DNA of 64,000 nt from Caballeronia glathei (GCF_000698595.1 NZ_JFHC01000002.1:186001-250000); one strand, 5' to 3'; positions 18,486 to 27,780 are shown, numbered from the stretch's first letter. The notes: generated by a model not told the origin, from the sequence alone. Numbers and translations: made by a program.

Positions 18486-19046
18486 TCAGATACCGAAAAG
18501 CGTCATCGACACGGCGACCCGGGTCACGACCATCAGCAGCACCTGCACGATCACGAACAGCAGGATCGGCGAGAGATCGATGCCGCCCAGGCGCGGCAGG
18601 ATGCGCCGCAGCGGATCGAGGAACGGCGCGGTGATCTGATAGAGCAGCGGCATCGCGGGCGATTGCGGGTTGAGCCACGACAGCAGCGCCATCAGGATCG
18701 TCATCCAGATGATCAGGTTGAGCGCCCACTTGATGACGGTGAGCACGGCGACGAGCAGCAGCATCGGCACCATGAGCATCGGATCGACGCCCGCGAGCAC
18801 GACCATCAGCACGACGTAGACGAGCGACGCGATGAACGCGGCGAGAATGCTCGCCCAGTCGATCTTCCCGGCCGGCAGGATCTTGCGCAGCGGCAGGACG
18901 ATCCAGTTGGTGGCCTGCATCACCGCGTTGGACACCGGGTTGTACGGAGGCATGCGGACAACCTGCATCCAGGCGCGCAGGAGCAGCGCCGCGCCGAACA
19001 GCGTAAAAAGCGTATTGAGCAGAAAACGGGCGATATCGCCGAACAT
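18486..19046 (-). CDS. yggT: YggT-family integral membrane protein
   Basis: This 186-aa protein has two YggT units of two hydrophobic helices each. The first is at the N-terminus (FLLNTLFTLFGAALLLRAWM, then PYNPVSNAVMQATNW). The second follows residue 100, with LIIWMTILMALLSWLNP and ITAPFLDPLRRILPRLGGID. The PxNP and PLRRxxP motifs define the family. Members are inner-membrane proteins linked to osmotic stress and, in some bacteria, cell-envelope assembly; the biochemical function is not settled. The start is ATG 19046 with AAGGA upstream. Confidence 0.92.
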   Translation of the reverse strand: MFGDIARFLLNTLFTLFGAALLLRAWMQVVRMPPYNPVSNAVMQATNWIVLPLRKILPAGKIDWASILAAFIASLVYVVLMVVLAGVDPMLMVPMLLLVAVLTVIKWALNLIIWMTILMALLSWLNPQSPAMPLLYQITAPFLDPLRRILPRLGGIDLSPILLFVIVQVLLMVVTRVAVSMTLFGI

Positions 19047-19131
19047 CTCGGGTCCTTTTTTAAGGCGTGCGCGGGTAAGGCCGCGCGTTGGTCACTGGAA
19101 CTTGGATCAAACGACGAACCGGCCGCGGCGC

Positions 19132-19410
19132 TCAGACGGCCGCGCAGAGAGGCGGCGTGCGGCCGCCCGAGCGCTCGCGGGCCAGCGGATATCGCGCGGC
19201 GTGCGGCGCTTCGGCGCCTGAGCGGGCCGAGCGGGCCAGAGGCGCTGAGCCGCCATCGGCCGCCCGTGCAGCGAGCGCATCTTCCCGCCGTGCGGCGCGC
19301 AACGACACGAGACTCGCGCCGGGAAATTCCGTGGGTTCCGTGAACGGCGCGCGGCGCGCGCCGAAACGGACGCCCCCGCGATGCCGGTAATGGATGCTGA
19401 CCTTGATCAT
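19132..19410 (-). CDS. Possible small basic protein, uncertain
   Basis: A 92-codon frame starts at ATG 19410 (MIKVSIHYRHRGG) with a purine-rich ribosome binding site GAAGAGAACGAACA upstream. The first 40 residues look protein-like, while the rest is an Ala/Arg/Ser-rich tail as expected from chance in GC-rich DNA. I recognise no family. It sits between the DUF2520 gene and yggT on the same strand. It may be a real small gene with a shorter conserved part, or noise. Confidence 0.3.
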   Translation of the reverse strand: MIKVSIHYRHRGGVRFGARRAPFTEPTEFPGASLVSLRAARREDALAARAADGGSAPLARSARSGAEAPHAARYPLARERSGGRTPPLCAAV

Positions 19411-19531
19411 TGTTCGTTCTCTTCGCTGGAATGCCATGCCAGGGCCGCCGCATTCGCCGGATGGACCGTGCATGATTCAGTCCGCTCGAACGACGCGACT
19501 TTTTTTGCTTCGCGGCAACCTGATTTCCCCG

Positions 19532-19553
19532 CCCGCCGTGGGTTCACGGCGGG
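19532..19553. terminator. Strong stem-loop downstream of the DUF2520 gene
   Basis: A perfect CCCGCCGTG-GGTT-CACGGCGGG stem-loop starts 27 bp beyond the DUF2520 stop codon. There is no adjacent T-run, so it is either an imperfect terminator or an mRNA-end protector. Confidence 0.45.
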
Positions 19554-19579
19554 GCGCCGGTCGTCACCTTATCATGGCT

Positions 19580-20584
19580 TTAATGCTGCTTGGGCGCGTT
19601 GTCGAACGGTGCTGAAGTCTTGTCGCCGGGGACGCCTGCCGTCGCGTCCGCGCCCCGATTGACCGCGTGCGGCGGCGCATGGTTCGCGTCGCCGAGCACG
19701 TTTTCGATCGATCGTTCCATCGCGGCGAGCGCGGCCTCGGCGGGCGGCACCGGACGGCGGCGGGCAAGCCCGATTGCCCGCCGCGTCATCAGCGCGTAGA
19801 GCGTCGCGTGATCGCCGCCGAAGCTCCGAAAAAGCGCCAGCTGCTTGTCGACGACCCCCGCGTCGCCCCGCGACACCGGTCCCGCCAGCGCGCCGGCCAG
19901 CCCTTTTTCGCGCGCGGTTTCGATGGTCCCGGCAAGCATCGGCAAGATGGCGCGCAGCGCGTCGTCCTCGGAAAACCCTAGTTGTTGCCAAAGCGAGACG
20001 GTCTCGGAAAGCGCGGCGAGCGCAAAACTGGCAGCATAGTGGGCAGCGCCGTGATAAAGCATGCGGCCTCCCGGGGGGATCGAAAGCGGGTGGCAGCCGA
20101 GCGCGCGGGCGAGCGCGGTGAGCGTGTCGATTAGCGGCGGCGCCGCTTCGAGCGTGACCGAGCAGCCTCGAATGCGCGTCTGGTCGCCGTCGAGGCCGCC
20201 GAAAAGATAGAGAGGATGAAAGCCGCCGATGTCGCCGCCACGCGCGCGCACCGGCGCGAGAACATCGACGGGCGTCGCGCCGCTGCAATGAACCACGGCC
20301 CGCGCGCCCGTTCCGGACGAATCGACTTGCAGAGCGTTCGCAGCCGCACCGATTTCGTCATCGGGAACTGTCAAAAAGACGATATCGGCGCGCTCCGCTA
20401 CTTGCCGGGGCGTGTCGGCGACGAAACAGCCGGGCAACTGGTCCGCGAGTTCGCGGGCCGGTCCGGCCGACCGGCTGGCAATGGCGGTCACCGGATAGCC
20501 GGCGCGCGCCCACACGCGCGCCACGCAGCGTGCGAGCCGTCCGGCGCCGACGAAGCCGAGCCGGGGCGTCTCTGAATATGGCAT
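19580..20584 (-). CDS. Rossmann-like / DUF2520 domain protein
   Basis: A 334-aa protein with an N-terminal NAD(P)-binding Rossmann domain (LGFVGAGRLARCVARVWA, then VVHCSGATPVDVLAP). A helical DUF2520 domain follows from about residue 160 (GGFHPLYLF, YHGAAHYAASFALAA, TIETAREKGLAGALAGPVSR). The fold resembles ProC and other 6-phosphogluconate-dehydrogenase-like reductases, but the substrate is not established. The last about 35 residues are a low-complexity tail. It is upstream of yggT on the same strand, the place where proC often sits in related bacteria, but the DUF2520 motifs argue against proline synthesis. Confidence 0.88.
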   Translation of the reverse strand: MPYSETPRLGFVGAGRLARCVARVWARAGYPVTAIASRSAGPARELADQLPGCFVADTPRQVAERADIVFLTVPDDEIGAAANALQVDSSGTGARAVVHCSGATPVDVLAPVRARGGDIGGFHPLYLFGGLDGDQTRIRGCSVTLEAAPPLIDTLTALARALGCHPLSIPPGGRMLYHGAAHYAASFALAALSETVSLWQQLGFSEDDALRAILPMLAGTIETAREKGLAGALAGPVSRGDAGVVDKQLALFRSFGGDHATLYALMTRRAIGLARRRPVPPAEAALAAMERSIENVLGDANHAPPHAVNRGADATAGVPGDKTSAPFDNAPKQH

Positions 20585-20772
20585 GTTTTCTGCTCCGTTT
20601 TGGAGAATCAGGCAAGAATCGTGTCGCGCTTTCAGGCAAGACGAAAGTATCGCGCAAGTCGCCGGTCAGGCGCCACGCGACCGGGCACGACGACAGTCGA
20701 AACGGTTTTTGCAGTGCGATTGGGTCGCTTGTTTCCTTTTGTGGTTGTCATTCGCTACGTTCGGAGGTCGCC

Positions 20773-20934
20773 ATGAGCATTTTTTCTTACCGAAAGCATC
20801 TGCGTTTTCTCAGTCAGGCACAGCGGCGTCGCTGGTGGGATCAGAAAAAGCGCCTGACGCCGCGCGTCGTCGTCGGGTCGGCGTACGTGCCGCCGAACGT
20901 GACGCGCGAGTTCGCCTATGTCAAGGTGGGGTGA
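20773..20934 (+). CDS. Small basic protein of 53 aa, unknown
   Basis: A short gene starts at ATG 20773 with a perfect, ideally spaced ribosome binding site (GGAGGTCGCC before the ATG). The product is strongly basic: it opens MSIFSYRKHLRFLSQ, continues with QRRRWWDQKKRL and ends NVTREFAYVKVG. There is no signal peptide or membrane helix. A rho-independent terminator follows at 21034-21069, so this looks like a complete monocistronic unit divergent from the DUF2520 gene. I do not recognise the family; the charge and paired tryptophans could suit nucleic-acid or ribosome binding, which is inference only. Confidence 0.7.
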   Translation: MSIFSYRKHLRFLSQAQRRRWWDQKKRLTPRVVVGSAYVPPNVTREFAYVKVG

Positions 20935-21333
20935 GCGCATCCAAGAGCCGCCACGCGCCGCCTCCCGTCACCGCCTGTCAGGGAAGAGCAATCGATGCAG
21001 CGAACACGCTGTGCTGACCGGCAAGGCCGGTCGAAGCCCCGCCGAACCTCGTGTTCCGCGGGGCTTTTTAAACTGATTTGTAAATAAAAATTACCCAGCC
21101 TTTCGATGGTAACGACGCGCGGCGCACAGGATGCCGTCAGTCGATCGCAGCGTCGGCGCTCCGGCGCCCTGCCGCCCGGCAGACGCCGTTCGGGCGGCCA
21201 TCAGGCGACGTAAGGCCAATTGCAATTTGCAACAAATGCCCGATGCGGGCGGGGTCCTTTTTCGCTAAATTCAATCCATACCGTCGCAACATGTCAGTCG
21301 CGTGCACTGGCCGGGCGGCGAGGAGAAAACAAA
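20935..21333. other. Intergenic region with terminator and promoter of the PXPV gene
   Basis: No gene is supported in these 399 bases. They contain the terminator of the 53-aa gene (21034-21069) and then an AT-rich patch (about 21066-21100). A second low-GC patch with TTGCAATTTGCAA (about 21219-21231) is probably part of the promoter for the exported protein gene at 21334. Confidence 0.5.
21034..21069 (+). terminator. Rho-independent terminator after the 53-aa gene
   Basis: The stem AAGCCCCGC (21034-21042) pairs with GCGGGGCTT (21058-21066) and is followed by a T-run. Confidence 0.85.
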
Positions 21334-21630
21334 GTGAAAAAGATCATCCCCTTATTGACCGCTGCAACGCTCGGCGTCGGGTTCGCCGGGGCAGCGCAGG
21401 CGCATGTCTCCGTCGGCATCGGCATCGGGGTGCCGGCCTATCCGGTCTATGCCGCACCGCCCGTCGTCTACGCGCCGCCGCCGCCCGTCGTGTATGCGCC
21501 GCCCGTCGTCTATGCGCCGGCGCCTGTCTATTACGGGCGCCCGTACTGGGGCCGCGGCTATTATGGACGCGGTTACTACGGCGGAGGCTACGGCCACGGC
21601 TATTACGGACACGGACACTATCGCCGGTAA
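21334..21630 (+). CDS. Exported Pro/Tyr/Gly-rich protein with PXPV-type repeats
   Basis: A 98-aa protein with a Sec signal peptide (KKIIPLLTAATLGVGFAGAAQA, cleavage after about residue 23). A Pro/Val/Tyr repeat follows (VVYAPPPPVVYAPPVVYAP), and then a Gly/Tyr/Arg/His-rich tail (GRGYYGRGYYGGGYGHGYYG). Such small PXPV-repeat proteins are common in Burkholderiales; they are envelope-located and functionally uncharacterised. The start is GTG 21334, chosen because AGGAG lies eight bases upstream and the signal peptide begins there; no ATG fits. A terminator follows at 21652-21696. Confidence 0.85.
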   Translation: MKKIIPLLTAATLGVGFAGAAQAHVSVGIGIGVPAYPVYAAPPVVYAPPPPVVYAPPVVYAPAPVYYGRPYWGRGYYGRGYYGGGYGHGYYGHGHYRR

Positions 21631-21651
21631 CGCGGCCTCGATTTGCTTCAG

Positions 21652-21696
21652 AAAGCGGTGTAATGCCGGCGCAGACGCCGGATTGCACCGCTTTTT
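21652..21696 (+). terminator. Rho-independent terminator after the PXPV gene
   Basis: The outer stem AAAGCGGTG / CACCGCTTT (21652-21660 with 21686-21694) encloses an inner GCCGGCG-CAGA-CGCCGG hairpin. A T-run follows. Confidence 0.85.
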
Positions 21697-21801
21697 GTTT
21701 GCAGGACGGTTTCGGTGAGCGGCCTGGCCCGCGGCGCCGTCTCTCCACATCCGGCAGGAAGCTGGGACAATGGCGGTTCTCCAACGCACGCCTTGTCTCC
21801 G

Positions 21802-22767
21802 ATGCCCACTCTCGCCGCCCCCACCTATGCCGATGTCGCCGATGCCGCCCAGCGCATCGCCGGCGCTGCGCACCGCACGCCCGTCATGACTTCGCGCACC
21901 GCCGACGAGCGCGCCGGCGCGACGCTCTTCTTCAAGTGCGAGAACTTCCAGCGCATGGGCGCCTTCAAGTTTCGCGGCGCGTACAACGCGATCTCGCATT
22001 TCGACGAGCGCCAGCGCGCCGCGGGTGTCCTCACGTACTCGTCGGGCAATCACGCGCAGGCGATCGCGCTGTCGGCGAAGATCGCGGGCATTCGCGCGAC
22101 CATCGTGATGCCCGAGGACGCGCCCGCCGCGAAGATCGCCGCCACGCGCGGCTACGGCGGCGAGGTGATCACCTATGACCGCTACACGCAGAATCGCGAG
22201 GAACTCGGCCGCAAGCTCGCCGAGGAGCGCGGCATGACACTGATTCCGCCGTACGACCATCCGCATGTGATCGCGGGGCAGGGCACGTCGGCGAAGGAAC
22301 TGTTCGGCGAGACGGGTCCGCTCGACTATCTCTTCGTGTGTCTCGGCGGCGGCGGGCTGATCGGCGGCTGCGCGCTCGCGGCGGCGGCGCTCTCGCCGTC
22401 GTGCAAGGTGATCGGCGTCGAGCCGGAAGCGGGCAACGACGCCCAGCAGTCGCTCGCGCGCGGCGAGATCGTGCATATCGAGGTGCCCCGCACGATCGCC
22501 GACGGCGCCGCGTCGACGCACGTCGGCGAATACAACTTTCCGATCATCCAGCGCCATGTCGAGCAGATCGTGACCGTCAGCGACGCCCAGCTCATCGACA
22601 CGATGCGCTTTTTCGCCGAGCGCATGAAGATGGTCGTCGAGCCGACCGGCTGTCTCGCCGCCGCTGCCGTGCTCAACAAGGTGGTGCCGGTGGAAGGCAA
22701 GCGCGTCGGCGTGATCGTGAGCGGCGGCAACGTCGATATGGCGCGCTTCGCCCAGTTCGTCTCGTAA
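21802..22767 (+). CDS. PLP fold-type II ammonia-lyase (threonine dehydratase / threo-3-hydroxyaspartate ammonia-lyase family)
   Basis: A 321-aa single-domain enzyme. The PLP lysine is in FQRMGAFKFRGAYNA and the phosphate loop is LGGGGLIGG. SSGNHAQAIALSAK and VMPEDAPAAKIAATRGYGG are typical of the serine racemase / catabolic threonine dehydratase group. The blocks YDHPHVIAGQGT and FFAERMKMVVEPTGC fit threo-3-hydroxy-L-aspartate ammonia-lyases particularly well. There is no ACT regulatory domain, so it is not biosynthetic IlvA. The start is ATG 21802 (MPTLAAPTYADV); the ORF extends to 21715 without conservation. It is convergent with the LysE-type exporter, with only 7 bp between the stop codons. 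Confidence 0.88.
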   Translation: MPTLAAPTYADVADAAQRIAGAAHRTPVMTSRTADERAGATLFFKCENFQRMGAFKFRGAYNAISHFDERQRAAGVLTYSSGNHAQAIALSAKIAGIRATIVMPEDAPAAKIAATRGYGGEVITYDRYTQNREELGRKLAEERGMTLIPPYDHPHVIAGQGTSAKELFGETGPLDYLFVCLGGGGLIGGCALAAAALSPSCKVIGVEPEAGNDAQQSLARGEIVHIEVPRTIADGAASTHVGEYNFPIIQRHVEQIVTVSDAQLIDTMRFFAERMKMVVEPTGCLAAAAVLNKVVPVEGKRVGVIVSGGNVDMARFAQFVS

Positions 22768-22774
22768 CCGCGGT

Positions 22775-23443
22775 TCAGGAAGCGGCGTTCACGATCAGAT
22801 CGCGATAGCCGTTCACGATCACGCTGTACGAGAAATACGCGAAAAGGAGCGCCGAGAGCACGTGGCACGCGCGCAGGAGCGTCGTGCCCGCGCGCTTGCG
22901 GCCGTGGCTCGCGAGCGTGCAGATGAAGAGGGTCCAGCCGAGCCCGCCGCAGAAAAAGCCGGTCAGGAACACCGATGCGCTCACCGGGCTCGTCGCGCCC
23001 GCCTTCGCGATCAGCGCGCCGCCCACGGCGGCGAACCACAAGATCGCGCTCGGCGACGAAACCGCCAGCAGCGCGCCGCGCAGGAAACTCCTTGCGTGGC
23101 CCGGGCGCGGCGTCGCGAGATCCGCTTCACCTTCGACGGGCGGCGCGGACGCGGGATAAAGCGCCTCGCGCGCCATCTTCCAGGTCAGGAACAAGAGCAC
23201 GATCGCGCCGCCGATCCACACGATCCAGCGCACCGCGCTGAACTGCAGCAGCGCCGACATGCCCGCGAGCGCGAGCGCGGCATACAGCAGGTCGCCGACA
23301 CAGGTGCCGAGCCCGAGCACGAGGCCCGGCTTGAAGCCGTGCGAGAGCGCGAGTGAAATGATCGCGACGTTGGCGATACCGATGTCGAGACACAGCGACA
23401 GCGACAGAAAAAATCCGTCCGACAACAACGACCACGAATGCAT
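22775..23443 (-). CDS. LysE/RhtB-family amino acid exporter
   Basis: A 222-aa inner-membrane protein with about six hydrophobic segments. The family signature is near the N-terminus: GFFLSLSLCLDIGIANVAII and GLVLGLGTCVGDLLYAALAL. The motif SSPSAILWFAAVGGAL matches the conserved NP-K region of the family. LysE/RhtB proteins export amino acids. The start is ATG 23443; it lies 23 bp after the L-asparaginase gene and is the last gene of a ubiD / asparaginase / lysE operon. Export of aspartate or a related product is conceivable from context but unproven. Confidence 0.88.
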   Translation of the reverse strand: MHSWSLLSDGFFLSLSLCLDIGIANVAIISLALSHGFKPGLVLGLGTCVGDLLYAALALAGMSALLQFSAVRWIVWIGGAIVLLFLTWKMAREALYPASAPPVEGEADLATPRPGHARSFLRGALLAVSSPSAILWFAAVGGALIAKAGATSPVSASVFLTGFFCGGLGWTLFICTLASHGRKRAGTTLLRACHVLSALLFAYFSYSVIVNGYRDLIVNAAS

Positions 23444-23466
23444 CCGGCGTGACTTCCTTCTTTTAT

Positions 23467-24465
23467 TTACTGATGGCGTTCGAGCCGAAGTGAAACGTCG
23501 AGGCGTCCGGTTTCGACGCCCATCGTGTTGCGCATCGGCGGATGGCGGAACGCGTCGAGCCGGCGGCGCTGTTCCTCGCTGCCGATATCGAACTGCGCGA
23601 GCAGTTCCGCGACGATCGCATAGAGCACGGCCGTGTTGCCGTCCTCCACCTTCGCCGCGATGCCGAGCACGCCTTGCGGGCGCCGCACGCCGATCGCGTA
23701 GCTCGCGTCCGCGCCCGTCTTGCCGACGAGTGCGCCGTCGAAGGCCTGCATCAGCTGCGTGCAGAACCGTCCTTCGCCCGCGACGAGTTCGGGGTGCGCC
23801 GTCATCGCGCGATAGATGCGCGCGAGCGGCGAGGTGTCCGGCTGCGCGGCGGCGAGCTTCGCGTAGAGCCGCGCGAGGCGATCGAGCGGGAAGGCGGGCG
23901 TCGGCAGGTTGCAGCCGTCGATCGCCCATTGCACGCCGTCGTCCGGAAGATCGAGCACGCGCGCGACCGTGCGCTTCACGCGCACCTGCAATGGATGCTC
24001 CGGCAGGTGATAGTCCGCGAGCGCGGCGCCGATCGAGCGCGCCCCCGCGAGCATGCCCGCATGCTTGCCGGAGCAGTTGCTGCACGCCGGGCCCGGCGTG
24101 AAGCCGCGCCTGATCCAGTCCTTGTAGACCGCCTCCGAGATCGGCGGATGGCCGCCGCAGCGCAGGTCGGCTTCGCTTGCGCCGGCTTTCGCGAGCATCG
24201 CGCGGGTGCGCTCGATGTGGCGTTCCTCGCTGCTGTGCGACGCGCACATGAGGGCGAGATCGGCTTCGTCGAAGCCGAAGCGCTCGAGCGCGCCGGTTTC
24301 CAGCACGGCAAGCGCCTGCGCCGGTTTCGCCGCCGAGCGGGCGAGCGTGACGCGATGCGGATTGCCGAACGACGCGACGAGGCGCCCCGTTTCGTCGACC
24401 ACCGCGACATGCGCCGCGTGCGTATTCTCGACGGATTCGCCCCGATAGACGGTCGCTGCGATCAT
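23467..24465 (-). CDS. L-asparaginase II family (Rhizobium etli type)
   Basis: A 332-aa enzyme of the PF06089 family, unrelated in fold to E. coli asparaginases. It hydrolyses asparagine to aspartate and ammonia. Visible blocks are [10 protein letters not shown] (the Ser-x-x-Lys catalytic pair), [34 protein letters not shown] with its conserved metal-site cysteine, and [12 protein letters not shown]. The start is ATG 24465, overlapping the ubiD stop codon by four bases (ATGA), so translation is coupled. The partner downstream is a LysE-type exporter. The link between asparagine hydrolysis and UbiD is not obvious, and the grouping may simply share a promoter. Confidence 0.9.
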   Translation of the reverse strand: MIAATVYRGESVENTHAAHVAVVDETGRLVASFGNPHRVTLARSAAKPAQALAVLETGALERFGFDEADLALMCASHSSEERHIERTRAMLAKAGASEADLRCGGHPPISEAVYKDWIRRGFTPGPACSNCSGKHAGMLAGARSIGAALADYHLPEHPLQVRVKRTVARVLDLPDDGVQWAIDGCNLPTPAFPLDRLARLYAKLAAAQPDTSPLARIYRAMTAHPELVAGEGRFCTQLMQAFDGALVGKTGADASYAIGVRRPQGVLGIAAKVEDGNTAVLYAIVAELLAQFDIGSEEQRRRLDAFRHPPMRNTMGVETGRLDVSLRLERHQ

Positions 24466-26063
24466 GTGCGCTTCTCCATGCCGATCTCGTCCCATAGCGC
24501 ATCGACGCGCCGTTTCACCGCGTCGTCCATGACGATCGGGCGGCCCCATTCGCGGTCCGTTTCGCCCGGCCACTTGTTGGTGGCGTCGAGCCCCATTTTC
24601 GAGCCAAGCCCCGCCACCGGCGACGCGAAATCGAGATAGTCGATTGGCGTGTTGTCGACGAGCACCGTGTCGCGCGACGGATCGATGCGCGTCGTGATCG
24701 CCCAGATCACTTCCTTCCAGTCGCGCACGTTCACGTCCTCGTCCACGACGACGATGAACTTCGTATACATGAACTGCCTGAGAAAGCTCCAGACGCCGAA
24801 CATCACGCGTTTCGCGTGGCCCGGGTAGCTCTTTTTGATCTGCACGATCGCCATCCGGTAGCTGCATCCTTCGGGCGGCAGATAGAAATCGGTGATCTCG
24901 GAAAACTGCTTCTGCAAAAGCGGCACGAACACCTCGTTCAGCGCGACGCCGAGCACGGCGGGCTCGTCGGGCGGCTTGCCGGTGTAGGTGGAATGGTAGA
25001 GCGCGTCGCGGCGCATCGTGATCTTCTCGACGGTGAAGACCGGAAACCACTCCTGCTCGTTGTAGTAGCCGGTGTGGTCGCCGTACGGGCCTTCGAGCGC
25101 GTGCTCGTAGTTCGCCTGCGCACCCTTCGACGGCCGCGGCGGCGCGCCCGCGGGCGGGGCTTGCGGCGCGCCCGTCTGCGGATGGATGAACCCTTCGAGC
25201 ACGATCTCCGCGCGCGCGGGCACCTGCAGCGTATCGACCCCCGGCGTGAGGCACTTCGCCAGCTCCGTCCTGCCGCCGCGCAACAGGCCCGCGAACTGGT
25301 ATTCGGACAGCGTGTCGGGCACCGGCGTCACGGCGCCGAGGATGGTGGCGGGATCGGCGCCGAGCACGACGGCCACCGGATACGGCTTGCCCGGATTGGC
25401 GAGCGCGAACTCGCGAAAGTCGAGCGCGCCGCCGCGATGCGCGAGCCATCGCATGATGAGCTTGTTGCGGCCGATCAGCTGCTGCCGGTAGATGCCGAGG
25501 TTCTGGCGCGTCTTGTTCGGGCCGCGCGTGACGGTGAGGCCCCAGGTGAGCAGCGGGCCGGCGTCGCCCGGCCAGCAGGTCTGGATCGGCAGTTTCGCGA
25601 GATCGACGTCGCTGCCCTCCCACACGATCTCCTGGCACGGCGGCGCGCTCACGGTCTTCGGCGCCATGTCCCAGACGGCCTTCGCGAGCGTGAGCAGCTT
25701 GCCCGCGTCCTTCAGTCCCTTCGGCGGCTCGGGTTCCTTCAGCGCCGACAGGAGCCGCCCGACGTTGCGCAGCGACTCGAGGGCGGCGCGGTCGCCGAGC
25801 AGGCCGGGGTCGCTCGCGGCATGCGCGTCCGACTCGATGCCCATGCCGAGCGCCACCCGGCGCGGCGTGCCGAACAGGTTCGCGAGCACGGGAATGGAAT
25901 GGCCCGCCGGCGACTCGAACAGCAGCGCGGGGCCGCCCGTACGCAGCACGCGGTCGGACAGTTCGGTCATTTCGAGGACGGGGGAAACGGTCTGCCTGAT
26001 GCGGCGCAGTTCGCCGAGCGCTTCGAGGCGAGCGGTGAAATCGCGCAGGTCTTTGTATTTCAT
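24462..26063 (-). CDS. ubiD: 4-hydroxy-3-polyprenylbenzoate decarboxylase UbiD
   Basis: A 533-aa prenylated-FMN-dependent decarboxylase of ubiquinone biosynthesis, acting in the cytoplasm or at the membrane. Family blocks are [36 protein letters not shown], the prFMN-site region [15 protein letters not shown] and [20 protein letters not shown]. It is longer than E. coli UbiD (497 aa) mainly because of a Pro/Ala-rich insert (about residues 291-315, [13 protein letters not shown]). The associated flavin prenyltransferase UbiX is not in this window. It is the first gene of its operon. Confidence 0.95.
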   Translation of the reverse strand: MKYKDLRDFTARLEALGELRRIRQTVSPVLEMTELSDRVLRTGGPALLFESPAGHSIPVLANLFGTPRRVALGMGIESDAHAASDPGLLGDRAALESLRNVGRLLSALKEPEPPKGLKDAGKLLTLAKAVWDMAPKTVSAPPCQEIVWEGSDVDLAKLPIQTCWPGDAGPLLTWGLTVTRGPNKTRQNLGIYRQQLIGRNKLIMRWLAHRGGALDFREFALANPGKPYPVAVVLGADPATILGAVTPVPDTLSEYQFAGLLRGGRTELAKCLTPGVDTLQVPARAEIVLEGFIHPQTGAPQAPPAGAPPRPSKGAQANYEHALEGPYGDHTGYYNEQEWFPVFTVEKITMRRDALYHSTYTGKPPDEPAVLGVALNEVFVPLLQKQFSEITDFYLPPEGCSYRMAIVQIKKSYPGHAKRVMFGVWSFLRQFMYTKFIVVVDEDVNVRDWKEVIWAITTRIDPSRDTVLVDNTPIDYLDFASPVAGLGSKMGLDATNKWPGETDREWGRPIVMDDAVKRRVDALWDEIGMEKRT

Positions 26064-26637
26064 CCTTCGAATTTCATCGATGAGCGGGAAGATGCGGCCC
26101 GCGGCTGGCTGCGCGCAAGGCGATTGTCGATTTTACCTGCGTTGATGTCCGTGCGTTCGCAGACATTCAGTGAATTCCGATACAAAAGCGCGCGCGCACG
26201 CGCATCCGGGACGCTGAACGGCGTTCATTATAACTGTAAGTAATTGAAACAGCAGCGTATAGCATTGACGGATCATTTAACCCTGCTAGAATCGCTCAAC
26301 ATCAGCAGCAGGTTTTGAAACTTTTTACCTCTGCGTCAAGTCTTTTCAAGACACGATGCGTCGGCGGCACCTTCTGCCGGCGACTCCGTGCTGTAGTTGT
26401 CCGAGCCGGCGCTCTTCTCCGCCGGTTTTTCGCGTGGAAGCCTCCAGCGCGCACCGGCATGCCATCCTTGCCGCGCGCTACCTTGAACGTAACGTTCCGG
26501 GCCGGCTTCCCAGACGGCGCATGCCGTTTTCCCGATGCCGCTCAAGCCTTGCCAAGAAGCGAGCGGTATCTGATTTTCGCTTTCGTTTGCCGTCAGGCGG
26601 CATTCATCAGCGCAAATCATGCAACAAGGGAGCACCG
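26064..26637. other. Divergent promoter region with long leader of the transglycosylase gene
   Basis: These 574 bases separate the divergent ubiD and lytic transglycosylase genes. They contain a good sigma70 promoter (26265-26292), predicting a leader of about 340 nt before ATG 26638. A TTG-started frame (26315-26641) runs through the leader and ends in ATGA overlap with the transglycosylase start, but its product is arginine-rich and not protein-like. I see no recognised riboswitch. Confidence 0.5.
26265..26292 (+). promoter_or_regulatory. Sigma70 promoter upstream of the lytic transglycosylase
   Basis: TTGACG (26265-26270), a 16-bp spacer and TAGAAT (26287-26292) form a near-consensus promoter, in an AT-rich patch unlike its surroundings. 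Confidence 0.6.
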
Positions 26638-27780
26638 ATGAACGCTTGGTTGTCGTGGCGTCCCGATACACGCATCGCGCAAAGACTGCGCGTTGCCGTG
26701 CGTCGCGGGACCCGCATGAGTCACTATCTTTTCAGCGTGGTTGGCTGCGCCGCCGTATTGACGGCGCTCGCGCTCTGGCTGCTGCCTTCCTGGCGCGGCA
26801 CGTTCGCGGCCAAGATCATGCCGATCGTGTCCGCCGCCGTGCAGGCCGGTCCCGCGCGGCTGCTCGCCGGCCAGCCGCTGCCGCCGTTCTCCGTCAATCA
26901 TCGGAAGGAAGAGGAAGTACGCGCGCCGTCCGACGTGCAGGTGCTCGGCTCCGCCGCCACCGACGACAGCAGCACCCGCGAACTGACCGGCGGCATCAGC
27001 CTCGCCGTGTCGCCGAACGGGCTCGACCCGCGCACGCTGCCGTCCGTCGGCACGCTCGCGAGCGCCATTCCGTCGCAGCGTGTCGTGGCCGACGCGCGCG
27101 ACGATCGCGTGCTCGTCTCCTCCCGTGAGCAGAACCTCGTGGCGAGCTTCATTGCGCGGCGTTACCGCGTCGCCCAGGAACCCGTGAGCGAGCTCGTGCG
27201 CGCCGCATTCGACACCGGTCGCGAAGTGGGGCTCGATCCGCTCCTGCTGCTCTCCGTGATGGCTATCGAATCCGGCTTCAATCCGTATGCGGAAAGCGGA
27301 GTCGGCGCGCAGGGGCTGATGCAGGTCATGTCGAAGGTGCATTCGGACAAGTTCCAGTACTTCGGCGGCTCGCATGCGGCGCTCGATCCGCTCGCGAACA
27401 TCAAGGTCGGCGCGCTGGTGCTGAAGGACTGCATCGCGCGCGGCGGCTCGGTGGCGGGCGGTCTGCGCTACTACGTCGGCTCGACGTCGCAGGACGACGG
27501 CGGCTACGGCGCCAAGGTGCTTGCGGAGCGCACGCGCCTGCGCGACGTGGCCCGCGGCCGCAATGTGCCGATCAACGCGCCGCAGACGCCGGCGCAGCCG
27601 GCTCCGAAGCAGGTGCTGGCATCGGCCGCGACCGATTCGAACAAGCGCGTCCACGCGACGCTCGACGGCGCGAAGCCGATCACGCCGCCGAAGTCCGGCA
27701 TCTCGGCTCCGCACGATCAGGACGATGCCGATACGGACAGCCAGCCGAAGCATGTGGCGTCGGCGGATCTGGGTGCGTGA
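26638..27780 (+). CDS. Lytic transglycosylase with SLT domain
   Basis: A 380-aa protein that cleaves peptidoglycan between MurNAc and GlcNAc. An N-terminal hydrophobic segment (about residues 24-45, SHYLFSVVGCAAVLTALALW) anchors it in the inner membrane or acts as an uncleaved signal. A linker precedes the SLT domain (about 180-310). In that domain LLSVMAIESGFNPYAES carries the catalytic Glu, followed by GVGAQGLMQVMSKVH and a C-terminal GGLRYYVGS. The last about 60 residues are low-complexity. The start is ATG 26638 with AAGGGAG eight bases upstream. A bidirectional terminator follows at 27810-27837. Confidence 0.92.
   Translation: MNAWLSWRPDTRIAQRLRVAVRRGTRMSHYLFSVVGCAAVLTALALWLLPSWRGTFAAKIMPIVSAAVQAGPARLLAGQPLPPFSVNHRKEEEVRAPSDVQVLGSAATDDSSTRELTGGISLAVSPNGLDPRTLPSVGTLASAIPSQRVVADARDDRVLVSSREQNLVASFIARRYRVAQEPVSELVRAAFDTGREVGLDPLLLLSVMAIESGFNPYAESGVGAQGLMQVMSKVHSDKFQYFGGSHAALDPLANIKVGALVLKDCIARGGSVAGGLRYYVGSTSQDDGGYGAKVLAERTRLRDVARGRNVPINAPQTPAQPAPKQVLASAATDSNKRVHATLDGAKPITPPKSGISAPHDQDDADTDSQPKHVASADLGA

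Noticed and set aside
26315..26641. 108-codon TTG-started frame in the transglycosylase leader, ending in ATGA overlap with it
   Set aside because: The product is arginine- and proline-rich with no domain-like pattern and the start is TTG with only a weak site. I judge it a chance frame in a GC-rich leader; conservation in relatives would change this.
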